A DNA stretch of 64,000 nt from Pseudomonas fluorescens (lineage in GTDB: Bacteria; Pseudomonadota; Gammaproteobacteria; Pseudomonadales; Pseudomonadaceae). The position numbers and the translations under genes were made by a program. Of this stretch, positions 40,601-49,500 are shown one piece after another. A model generated the notes under the pieces. That model was not told the origin of the DNA. It ran no database searches and saw nothing but the letters and a program-made list of their open reading frames with translations. The stretch is from the NCBI RefSeq assembly GCF_902497745.1, contig NZ_CABVHJ010000006.1, forward strand, positions 1-64,000, read 5' to 3'. How positions within the stretch are numbered: the first letter of the stretch is position 1; every line of letters starts with the position of its first letter.

Positions 40601-42530
40601 ACTGGAAGGCATGGCCCAGATCGCTAGAGGCGTTACGCACTGCGTCAGTACGCAGAGGGATCTCTTTCTCGACCGTGGCACGGCGCCAGAAGGACGAAAA
40701 AAACACGGCTGCGTCTGACATCAGGTGATAGAGCATTTCCCGGTTGGCCCGTTTACCTGCCAGTGACGCTGTGCAACCTCGTTTGGTCGCGGGTAACGTA
40801 AATTCGGTTGAGGTATTGAAGTCGGCGATAAAGCTACGAAGAAGGTCCGGGGTTCCTTTGAAGCAGAACGCCGCATCTGATACATCCATGAAATCGGTGC
40901 CAACCGGTTCAATGGTTGAGCCTGGAAGTAACGGAACCTCACGCTGATTGGCCGATGGATCGAATATCAGCGTAAGTTTGACGAGCTCCACGTCGCTATC
41001 TATACCGTCGAAGACGGTAATTTTGAGGCTTCGGAAGCTGTTGAAGCCTGCCTCCAGCCTTGCGGTCAACTCGAAACTGGATTCTTCTCGGTTATAGACA
41101 AGGTCGACGTCTTTCGAGCTGGTCTTGATTCGCGACTGCCAGCCGAGATAATCCCAGGTGTTTTTTTCGCACTCCGGTATCTGGTGATCTACGGCACCGA
41201 ACTTTGGCGTGCCGGAGGGAAGCCAGTACTGAAAACGACCAGCATTGCTATCGGCGAAAATATGGCCGATCAGCAGTACATGCGCCGAACCCTCTTCGAG
41301 CACGGCAGCAGAGGGAAGTGAGGCTGGTTCGACATTCGGTACTACGCCTAATGACGGGAACAGCGGTGTCACATTGAAGTTCTTGTCTATTCGTACCGTT
41401 CGCAGAAAATCATAGGTGTCGCCACTGCCGGGAATCTCGGAAGGTACGCTCTGATAATTCGAATACAACATAAGCACCAACGACTCGGGCGACGTCGAGT
41501 GGTCATACACCGCGATGGTCTGGGTTTGTTCTGCAATTTCTTCCAGCGGTTTTTCGATCAGCGCTGGAGTCTGGCAGTAACTCTCGATGTAGATTCGCGG
41601 CGTGCTCCAGGTGTCGTCGTATTTCTTGTAGCTGGCGTATAGACGGAACCGCGGATTGACCTTGACGCTCGTGTCGGCCCTGCCCTCAACAGGGGCCTGC
41701 ATGGCGTCTGTATCCTGAAGCTCCAGTTCGGCCCAGACCACGTAAAGCCGATTGTTGAACCAGCACGGGCGGATAGTGTGTTCCAGCGCCTTTTCTGAAA
41801 TCGGTACGTTGGCTCTTTGCCAATCCGACCAGGCATTGGGCAGCGGCTTGTCGAACTTGTCCGGGATTTTGCCGGGTGCCTGCGCAGGCTCTTTCACCGC
41901 GCGCTGGGACATGTCCAGTGAGCGCCAGTAATAGGCATTTTCGGCGGGGGATTTGCCGACGAAATAATAGGTGCTGTTGGCAAAATCTTCGCCATCAATG
42001 TAGCCGTTGCAGATCTTCAGGTTGGCGATTTCTTCGAACCTGGCGAGGTAAGCCAGCACGGCGGCCTGCGTAGTCTCCGGCTGAATCTGCGCCTGGTTGA
42101 GGTCATTTTCCAGCTGCTCGAAACTGGCGGTCTTGATCAGACGCAGGGTCGGGTCCAGGTAGATGTCCGGGAAGGTCCGCAACTGCTGGATGGCCGCCCA
42201 GATCGGATAGCGATCAAGGCCATCGCGCCAGGTCTTGGTCTGCAGAGGGGTGACGCTGTCATCGCTGTAACCGGGTTCCAGGTTCAGCATCAGGCAATTG
42301 ATTTGTTGCTGGTAACTGGCAATGGCACAGGCCACGGGGCTGGTCGGCACATTCTGGCTGACCAGTACATCCAGTAACCAGAATTCATAAAGGTCATTGG
42401 CGGTCTTGATCCGTTGGGCCAGTCCCTGCTCGATCAGGTAGGGATCGCTGGGCACGGCTTCATGCAGGTACAGAGCGAGCATCGCGTCACGCAATGCCTC
42501 GTTGAGCGGCGCGTCGAAGGCAGTCGTCAT
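37635..42530 (-). CDS. Tc toxin component A, C-terminal half (TcaB/TccB-like)
   Basis: This 1631-residue protein corresponds to the C-terminal part of full-length TcA proteins such as TcdA. It has the neuraminidase-like and receptor-binding regions in the first two thirds, then long coiled-coil helices (about 1180-1420; ASSEILTTTLGLQASLSE, EAEQIQAQLAVYEEQHKATQLQLRQ) that build the translocation channel. The C-terminal TcB-binding region follows (RSWSLIFPNHEAQEAML-like end). AAGGAA precedes the start. Only nine bases separate it from the N-terminal half gene. With that partner it should assemble the pentameric injection bell. Confidence 0.88.
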   Translation of the reverse strand: MTTAFDAPLNEALRDAMLALYLHEAVPSDPYLIEQGLAQRIKTANDLYEFWLLDVLVSQNVPTSPVACAIASYQQQINCLMLNLEPGYSDDSVTPLQTKTWRDGLDRYPIWAAIQQLRTFPDIYLDPTLRLIKTASFEQLENDLNQAQIQPETTQAAVLAYLARFEEIANLKICNGYIDGEDFANSTYYFVGKSPAENAYYWRSLDMSQRAVKEPAQAPGKIPDKFDKPLPNAWSDWQRANVPISEKALEHTIRPCWFNNRLYVVWAELELQDTDAMQAPVEGRADTSVKVNPRFRLYASYKKYDDTWSTPRIYIESYCQTPALIEKPLEEIAEQTQTIAVYDHSTSPESLVLMLYSNYQSVPSEIPGSGDTYDFLRTVRIDKNFNVTPLFPSLGVVPNVEPASLPSAAVLEEGSAHVLLIGHIFADSNAGRFQYWLPSGTPKFGAVDHQIPECEKNTWDYLGWQSRIKTSSKDVDLVYNREESSFELTARLEAGFNSFRSLKITVFDGIDSDVELVKLTLIFDPSANQREVPLLPGSTIEPVGTDFMDVSDAAFCFKGTPDLLRSFIADFNTSTEFTLPATKRGCTASLAGKRANREMLYHLMSDAAVFFSSFWRRATVEKEIPLRTDAVRNASSDLGHAFQFFIAHPLDVIATQPPETFSGMRMLASTAIVSNLSRDSSLTYSFSVDQSTLQPDGWPVEWPADSEKLKIPLIYGVLLYDRGIMTTTLVGGALKALTIGWGEVLPASPQIAPSIDSLTSPSAGDSPSLGKAQFIDFSGSSIKCSDGQNPDTQRTPVRMNTTFARQLINLAESGMEPLLRWETQTRRTEPPIPDGLGAQAMDFSGGYYLYFLELFLYLPWLVAYRLNEEQQYDEAKQWLSYLFDPTRQSADPGHAGYWQAVPLEEPVWPGPADPSQAILFPDDPHQIALSFPVHFRKALWKLFIEIESRQADLAYAELTPDGLAEAKLRYVHIMDLLGPRPDVRQIDDWLPLALDALSSSKNAQLREFEQRLIAAQQQLQQQPPLRIGKAPVSEAAPLLCLRPNGDDPLLASVDVEYFRRPFNPELIMHWERAESRLHNLRHNLDMAGAALNLPLFAAPLDPRALLAAWGQGLSGAALSRLLSPQIPHYRFSFMFALAQNAVDSVIQFGSTLLSLIERKEQAQYLELQQQQAWNLAKVAVDVQAQMMKIDEKNKEVLLASRNIVRGRINYYQTLIDEGATASEILTTTLGLQASLSESIAQASWATGESLKSAPNLFGAFVVVGALGGAAGFITGGQRPEGAPNSVATVGFAAGALGRATSQILERVEFFRRRNQEWTQALDQSKLEAEQIQAQLAVYEEQHKATQLQLRQAQTALNQAKATHDFLLSSNRFSRSQTYDWLNSKFASFYHTAYTTAQSLCQAAEACWQYEMGDFTRTFIRPGAWNASYRGLGAGEELKMSLQQMHSQYLQNNRRDLEIRKTVSLKELKDKDAGPTLNKPWAEIKKSLVENGSCEFELTQAMFEDDYAGENHYLRRIKTISVTLPACLGPYQDIRAVLRQTYSKVEMAATAGNAKENLRASQQIALSTSLEDNGMFQLNFQDERYLPFEYTGAISRWSLIFPNHEAQEAMLQSLNDIIVHVSYTARREGGSL

Positions 42531-42539
42531 GATCGTTCC

Positions 42540-45500
42540 TTAACCATTGGCTCGTGAAGCGTCAGAGGCAGAGTGGGTGGCTATGACCGCTTCACCGACG
42601 GCTTTCCACTCATTCAGCGTACTTGTGTGATTCAGCCCTGTGGCTTGCAGCAGCGCCTTGGCGGATAAACCGCTGGCCTGGCAAGTGGCTTGGCATCGAC
42701 GGATCCAGTCGACGTGCGCCATCGAGCGGGCGCGCTTATCGGGGAGGGTGCTGGTCAGCTCGGCAATTTCCGCTTCCGACCACTCCAGCAAACGAGCGAG
42801 GGCAGCGTTGGCCGTTTCGCTGGCGAGCTGGCGCAGCGCCTTGTTTTTCAGTTGGGCCTTGGCCGGATTGGCGCAGCTGAAATAACTCAGTACGTTGTCT
42901 TCCGATTGACTCTGGCCGTGAAACCAATGACTGAAACGTTCGAGCAGGTAAACGTCGCTGAGGCTGGGCTCGCTGTTGGAGTCCCCATACGACTCGCCAG
43001 CCAGCCACGCTGGATTGACCAAAAACAGGCGCAAGGCGCTGTTGCTCAAGCGCAGTTGCACGACGATCTCGGCGTGGCGCGCAACACGCCGGTAATCCTC
43101 GATCAGCGTCTGCGACAGCGGTTCCTTGAGGGCTTGCAGCAAAAGGTTGTACGGCGTAGACCAGGCCCAGTCAGTGACTGCCCGGCAGCGATCCGGCGCG
43201 AGTTTGGCGGTTTCCTGGAACAGCCCTTCGAGTAACCGGGCTTGTCGGTCATGTGCACCGAGCAGGAACTCGACGAGTTTCTCTGCACAAGCGTCTTTGA
43301 CCGGCTGGTTCAGATCGAGGTCTTTGAGCGCGTTAACCACATCGGTCTGCAACCAGGTGACGGGTTCATCCACCAGCGTCAGCGGGCGATCAAGGCCTGA
43401 CAGCAGGCCGTCTGGATTGAGGAGGCTGTGTTCGACCAGCAGCTGGAACCAGTTGATTGCTCCTTGCTTGCGTTTGCCATCGTTCTGCAGCGGCAGACCC
43501 AATGCGTTTACTTGCGCCTCGGTCACCAGACTTTGGCGCGTGTCGTTCTGCAATCTGCCCAGACGCGCAAGCAGATCATCGGGAAGAGGCGCCTCCCCAG
43601 CCATTTTGACGTGCTGGTCGCTCGGCAGCTCTTCGACCTTGGACTGAGCATTGAGGCCCAGGCGTTGCAGTAACTGAGGCACGGTCTGCTGGCTGTCGTT
43701 GAGCCAGTCGAAAGCCCAGTCCAGTTGCATCAGCACATCGAGGATGTCCGGTGTTGCTCCTGTCGTCTGTGCACTTAAGCGGCCGCTGGCCAGGGCCATT
43801 TTGTAACTGCTTCCGCCGAGGAGGCCCGCCATTGCCAGCAAGTCTTCGACCGAGTGCCCGAACAACCGGGCAATCCGCGCCTGGCGGTACAACGAAGAGA
43901 CGGTAGGCAAGTCTCGTTTGAGTTCACCCACATGCTTTTCGGTCTGGCGAACAATCAACAGCAGGGAATCTTCGGTCGGTTGCACACCGAGTCCGGCACA
44001 CAATTGCAGCAGGGTTTTCTGCGTCGCGGCATCCGGCGTGGTCATATTGATGGGCGTTTGATCGAGGATCAGCGGTGTGTCGAACAGCTGCACGCGGTTG
44101 AACACTTGATCGAACAACGGCACCTCGTCCTTGCCATTGGCATAGGGGCTGAGGTCGTGCATCAGCGCCGCGAATTCTTCGGGTTTGATACTGTGCCGTT
44201 GGCTCAGGTAGCGATAGACCCCCAGTGCTCGCAAGGTATTTTCGTTCAGCTCCAGCCGGAGGTTGGCTTCGCCCTCGGCGCGGATGGCGCTGATGATCAA
44301 GGTGTCGAGTTTTGCGAAGGTGATGCCGGTCCAGCGTTGCAGACGGATCATCCGCTGCAGGCGATCGAGGCGATCGAGTGAGGTTTTGCTCAGGCGCCAT
44401 TGTTTACTGTCACCCGACTCGATCTGCTCAAGCCCTATGGCGGTGTCTGAATCATCACGCGGGACTGCTTCGGGGGCCGGTTCCAGCTCGCTGTCGTACA
44501 GATCGGTGCCGGGGCCGGTGCCATTGATATAGCAGGCACCGTAGTGAGTCGGATAAGGAAACTCCAATACCTTGTTGGTGGCACTCCGCGAGGCAACCCT
44601 GTTGGGGTTTGGCTGCAGGTTTGGACAATTGGGTGACACGCGCACTGCGTAGCTGCGGCGGGCCACAAGCTGCTCGACCTGTTCGGCGTTCAGACCGGTG
44701 TGTTGCATGAAGTCGGTCAGCAGGGTCAATTGCCACAGAGATGAGTCGTCGGTGACTTCGACGCCGTAGGTGCTTTTGAGAAAGTTCTGCTCTGTCGTCG
44801 TCAGGCTGTAATGGTCATCCAGTGTAAAGGCGAAGCGTTGTCTGGCCAGATGGATCGGTTCGGCTGCGGTTCCGGTGGCAGTGATCAGATCGAATCTGGC
44901 GGTGTACCCCTGCTCGGTGGGCGTCGGAAATGAGGTGGCGGCCTTGAAATGCGCAATGATGGAGTTACCTGTAGCGTGGAGACGATTCACCAGCCATCCA
45001 GTCCCTGTCAGGTTCTGGAGGTTGGAACTCAGATCGATGCTGGCAGGCTGGGTCTCTGCGTTCTTGCGAAAGGTCAATGAAACGACGGTTTTGGCGCCGG
45101 CTGTACCTGTTGGCGTGTCCGCTACCGGACTCGCGGTCGCATCTGCCTGCCCCGACAGCAGCAAGTAACACCTGCTCTGTGTGGTATGCGGCCGCAGATA
45201 CGCGCTGAGTGGGCTTTTCCAGCCATTGATCAGATCATTGCGAGTCAGATAAAAGTCGCTGAATACCGAGGGTTCGATCAGCAATTCCTGTTGTTGCGGA
45301 CTCAACCCGCATAACAGCCGTTGCGCCTGTAATGCCGGATGCTGGATCTGCCCATAGTCGTTGGTTGCCGTCTCTTTGATTGGCAGCAACAGGCTGGCCC
45401 GGTAATTCACCTCGCCCAGACGCGGCTTTTTATCAGCCAGCCCCAGTTGGCATTGATGGTGATAGAAGTTGTAAGGCAAAACGAAGGGGTAGCGCCGCTC

Positions 45501-46136
45501 GGCCAGTACTTGATGGGTGGACTTGGGCTGGTCGGAGGGATTGCCATCCAGATGAGAGCGCAAATGGCTTTCCAGCACCTGCATGACGATTTCCAGCATC
45601 GGCCGTGGCGTGAACGTGCTTTCGTGGGTTATCAACAGGTCCTTCAGATCAGGACGGCGTTTATCCATCAACAGGCGCTTTGGGTCTTCACTGGTTTCTT
45701 CCAGTTCGAGGGAAAACTTCCTGAGGTGAGTCAGGTAGGCCACGGGACTATCGTTGGCGGCAATGGCCCCGACCTTGGTGAACTCGTCCCAGTTCTCGTT
45801 GAACATGCGTTGATAGGTAGCGCCCAGCGGGACCAGCGCGCGAATACCACTGCGTTGAGCAAGTTGCTGAAACGTACCTGACGAGGTCTGGTATTCCCGG
45901 AACAAGCGCGAAATCAACGCTGCATATTTCATCGCGTTGTCGTAAGCCACATCGGCGTTGGCATCACTGTACCGGGCCAGCTGGCGAGCGAAGGCGGACT
46001 TGGGCAGGCGCACGATATCGAAGACGGAAGTGAAGCCCATTTTCTGCATGGCTGTGGGGAAGTCGCGGCGGCCTCTTTTTAACGGGGCGTCGGACTTGAT
46101 GAGGGCGTTCATCAGCGAGGGGATGTCGTCGGCCAT
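42540..46136 (-). CDS. Tc toxin component A, N-terminal half (TcaA/TccA-like)
   Basis: This 1198-residue protein is the N-terminal part of TcA, related to the SpvA/VRP1 family. The start at 46136 (MADDIPSLMNALIK, with TAGGAG upstream) is preferred to the longer frame, which adds 19 residues without a ribosome site. FTSVFDIVRLPKSAFARQL near residue 35 and PVAYLTHLRKFSLELEE are typical of the family. It is the first gene of the four-gene operon tcaA-tcaB-tcB-tccC. Its promoter lies in an AT-rich gap shared with the Ig-repeat gene, where a lux-like box is 82 bases from this start. Two-gene TcA is known from several Photorhabdus, Yersinia and Pseudomonas loci. Confidence 0.87.
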   Translation of the reverse strand: MADDIPSLMNALIKSDAPLKRGRRDFPTAMQKMGFTSVFDIVRLPKSAFARQLARYSDANADVAYDNAMKYAALISRLFREYQTSSGTFQQLAQRSGIRALVPLGATYQRMFNENWDEFTKVGAIAANDSPVAYLTHLRKFSLELEETSEDPKRLLMDKRRPDLKDLLITHESTFTPRPMLEIVMQVLESHLRSHLDGNPSDQPKSTHQVLAERRYPFVLPYNFYHHQCQLGLADKKPRLGEVNYRASLLLPIKETATNDYGQIQHPALQAQRLLCGLSPQQQELLIEPSVFSDFYLTRNDLINGWKSPLSAYLRPHTTQSRCYLLLSGQADATASPVADTPTGTAGAKTVVSLTFRKNAETQPASIDLSSNLQNLTGTGWLVNRLHATGNSIIAHFKAATSFPTPTEQGYTARFDLITATGTAAEPIHLARQRFAFTLDDHYSLTTTEQNFLKSTYGVEVTDDSSLWQLTLLTDFMQHTGLNAEQVEQLVARRSYAVRVSPNCPNLQPNPNRVASRSATNKVLEFPYPTHYGACYINGTGPGTDLYDSELEPAPEAVPRDDSDTAIGLEQIESGDSKQWRLSKTSLDRLDRLQRMIRLQRWTGITFAKLDTLIISAIRAEGEANLRLELNENTLRALGVYRYLSQRHSIKPEEFAALMHDLSPYANGKDEVPLFDQVFNRVQLFDTPLILDQTPINMTTPDAATQKTLLQLCAGLGVQPTEDSLLLIVRQTEKHVGELKRDLPTVSSLYRQARIARLFGHSVEDLLAMAGLLGGSSYKMALASGRLSAQTTGATPDILDVLMQLDWAFDWLNDSQQTVPQLLQRLGLNAQSKVEELPSDQHVKMAGEAPLPDDLLARLGRLQNDTRQSLVTEAQVNALGLPLQNDGKRKQGAINWFQLLVEHSLLNPDGLLSGLDRPLTLVDEPVTWLQTDVVNALKDLDLNQPVKDACAEKLVEFLLGAHDRQARLLEGLFQETAKLAPDRCRAVTDWAWSTPYNLLLQALKEPLSQTLIEDYRRVARHAEIVVQLRLSNSALRLFLVNPAWLAGESYGDSNSEPSLSDVYLLERFSHWFHGQSQSEDNVLSYFSCANPAKAQLKNKALRQLASETANAALARLLEWSEAEIAELTSTLPDKRARSMAHVDWIRRCQATCQASGLSAKALLQATGLNHTSTLNEWKAVGEAVIATHSASDASRANG

Positions 46137-46218
46137 GAGTGTGCAGCTCCTACCAGATGAAGGTGGCATTAGGGGAATGCCTGGTAGGGTCACGCTAACG
46201 AAAAATGGCGGGGGCGTA

Positions 46219-46238
46219 ACCTGTCAGGTCTGACAGGT
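46219..46238. promoter_or_regulatory. lux/las-box-like site, Tc operon side
   Basis: ACCTGTCAGGTCTGACAGGT is a near-perfect dyad with the CT-N12-AG frame of LuxR-family boxes. It differs from classical Las/Rhl boxes (ACCTGCCAG...CTGGCAGGT) mainly by T for C and A for G in the arms. It is 82 bases upstream of the tcaA ATG, a suitable place for activation from about -42. Confidence 0.72.
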
Positions 46239-46418
46239 TGAGGCTTGTTTTTTAGAACTAATAATAATATTCGATGGAGTTTTTAAAGCCTTTAGCGTGA
46301 GTGTAAGTTTGATTTTTTCAGCTTCTGAAGCTACCAATTGTGTTTTAACATTTTTTAAAGAATTTTTATAATAAAAACTAAGTTTTTTTTGGTGTGGTTA
46401 TTTCAATTAAGTATTAAT

Positions 46419-46438
46419 ACCTGTCAGAAGTGACAGTT
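46419..46438. promoter_or_regulatory. lux/las-box-like site, Ig-repeat gene side
   Basis: ACCTGTCAGAAGTGACAGTT repeats the dyad CTGTCA-N4-TGACAG exactly 200 bp from the first site. It is 127 bases upstream of the ATG of the Ig-repeat gene. The 46240-46560 gap around it is strongly AT-rich and otherwise contains no gene. Confidence 0.68.
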
Positions 46439-46565
46439 GTAAGTGGCCTGTGCGACAACCTATCGTGTCTTCCAGTTCGTTCCCAAACTTTTGATTTCAT
46501 GTTCTTACATTATTGGCTGCTATGCCTTTGTCTGATTCTAATACGCAATAATCAGGGAGACCGTC

Positions 46566-49500
46566 ATGGACACTGACGATATAAAAACAGAAGATAATGC
46601 TGATGGAATACCAGAGAAATTGCATGTTGTCGAAAATGGAGAGCTTATAGTGTGTTCTGCCGATCGCATTCCGGTCGAGGACATTGACGAAAATGATGGC
46701 AACCCGTTTTCAACAGTAATATTGCATGTGAGTTATCCGGATTTAATCATGCCGTGGGAGGCAAAACTTTCAGTAGATTACTCCTGGAATCCATCAGGTA
46801 CTATGTTTACTTGTCAGGCAAAGCGTTATGCCGCAACCGATAATGGCAGGAATAAGGGTAATGTCTACTTGAGTTTTAGCTCGGCAGGGAATTGGCCGGA
46901 AAGAGAGTTGACAAACGATAATGCGATTCAGGATGGTTACTGGCATAACATCACTGGCGGAGGTTCCGTAACGGGTAACAAACGTTCGGCCGATGTACAG
47001 TTCAAGTTTACGTATGATCATGAATTCAATTCCGATAAGTCGAAATCCATCTCGGTAAATTTCAGATTTGAAGTTGACTTCGGGCCTCCCGTGATCACAA
47101 ACCCTCAGGTTGTACATTCACCGCTACCGCAGATAAGTGGGACAGGCTATTCAGGCGCATTGGTTAAACTATATGAGTATGATCAACGTGAGTTGGTGGT
47201 CGGCACTGCGACGGTGGATACCAATGGCAGGTGGACGGCGCCCCTGACAAAGCCTCTTTCGATGACCGAGAGCTTTTCAATGACAGCGTTGCAGCTCTAT
47301 GAGGATGTACCCTCTCGCTGGGCGGTCTATACCAATTTTGCAGTTCTATTCGCACCGAAAATTATCTGCGTAAGTGTTGATTCAGCCCGTAGACCCAGTG
47401 TCCACGGCGAGGGTGGACTCAAGGACGCCAAACTTGAGATCTGGCTTGAAGACAAAAGCAAGGGTATTCAGTTAACCACGACTGTTCGGCAGGATGGCAC
47501 TTGGGCGGCTATGAGCGGTGAAGCGTGGGCCCCAGGTCAACATTTGATCACTGCGAAACAGGTCGGAACGGTCAGCGGAAAAAGTTCTGCCTGGTCAGAT
47601 ACCAAAGTCGTCAGTGTTAAACCGCCTGCGCCGCAGATCGAATTTCCCCCCGACGACAGCTCGGTAAAACAGGAACTGAAGATCACGGGTGTCTGGCCCG
47701 AGAGTGCCACTCTGCAGATATTCACTGAAACAGACGAACCGGTTGCTGGCAGCTTCAATGGCTCCACTCGCACTTTCACACCGGCGGGAGAGTGGGCGGT
47801 AGGCCTCACGAATATCAAGGCTGTGCAAACTGTGGGCGGTGTGGCATCTGATCCAAGCCGATCTGTATTTGTCAAGGTTCGACCCTCCAGTCCGATTATC
47901 GAGCCTCCCCCCGTTCCGGTTGCAGCCAGGCAGACACTGAGCATCAAATCCGTTTCACTCGGTGCTACCTTGCTGGAAATGTTCAACGAAGTTGACGCCA
48001 GAGTGGCCGGCAAATTTACGGACAGCGGGACGACCCGTACCTTTACTCCCGCGCAAGACTGGTCGGTTTCCACTCAAGTCAAGGTTGTGCAGACCGTGAA
48101 CGGTATGTCCTCAAAGGCAAGCGAGCTGGTGCCGATTGTGGTGACATTGTTCATTGCTTCGCCACCTTACCCGGCAGCAGAGAAAGAGGTGCTGGCCATC
48201 AGTTTCGCTTCATCTGCTAATAACGACTTGCGAATGTTCACGCAGGCAGGCGGACCGATTGCAGGCTCCTTCACGGACAGCGTTCCCGTCCGCTATTTCA
48301 CCCCAACGGCGGCGTGGAAGGCGGGAAAGACCACGGTCAAGGTCGTGCAGACCGTGGGAAACGTCGCCAATACAAGCAATCTGGTTACCGTTGCGGTGCG
48401 ACCCTTCAAACTGTCGATTGCTGCTCCCCCGAGCTTCGTGGGCGAGACATACGAACTGACCCTTGTGGATGCTCCATCTGTCAATGCCCCTGGCACGTTG
48501 CAAATGTTGACCGAAGCAGGCGCCACGGTGACTGGTGAATTCAGCACTGGAACCCCTCGCAGGTTCAAACCGTCACCACCGTGGCCAGCGGGCAAGAATG
48601 CGGTCATGGCCGTGTGGACCGTGGACGAAGTGCCATCCGATCCAAGCTCGGTGGTTACCGTTGCGGTGCGACACCCCAGTCCGATCATCGAGCCTCCCCC
48701 CGTTCCGATTGCAGCCAGGCAGACACTGAGCATCAAATCCGTTTTACTCGATGCTACCTTGCTGGAAATGTTCAACGAAGTTGACGAAAGAGTGGCGGGC
48801 GAATTTACGGACAGCGGGACGACCCGTACCTTTACTCCCGCGCAAGACTGGTCGGTGTCCACTCTAGTCAAGGTCGTGCAGACCGTGAACGGTATGTCCT
48901 CCAAGGCAAGCGAGCTGGTGCCGATTGTGGTGACATTGTTCATGGCTCCGCCACCTTACCCGGCAGCAGAGAAAGAGGTGCTGGCCATCAGTTTCGCTTT
49001 ATCCGCTAATAACAACTTGCGAATGTTCACGCAGGCAGGCGGACCGGTTGCAGGCTCCATCACAGACAACGGTCCCGTTCGCTACTTCACCCCGACGGCG
49101 GCGTGGAAGGCGGGAAAGACCACGGTCAAGGTCGTGCAGACCGTGGGAAACGTCGCCAATACAAGCAATCTGGTTACCGTTGCGGTGCGACCCTCCAAAC
49201 TGTCGATTGCTGCTCCCCCGAGCCTCGTGAGCAAGACATACGAATTGACCCTTGTGGGCGCTTCATCTGTCAACGCCCCCGGCAAATTGCAAATGTTGAC
49301 CGAAGCAGGCGACACGGTGACTGGTGAATTCAGCACTGGAACCCCTCGCAAGTTCAAACCGTCACCACCGTGGCCAGCGGGCAGGAATGCGGTCATGGCC
49401 GTGCGGACCGTGGACGACGTGCCATCCGATCCAAGCAGCGTGGTTACCTTTTTGGTGAAACCCTCCCAGCCGGAAATCGACCAGCCACCGAAACCGGCCC

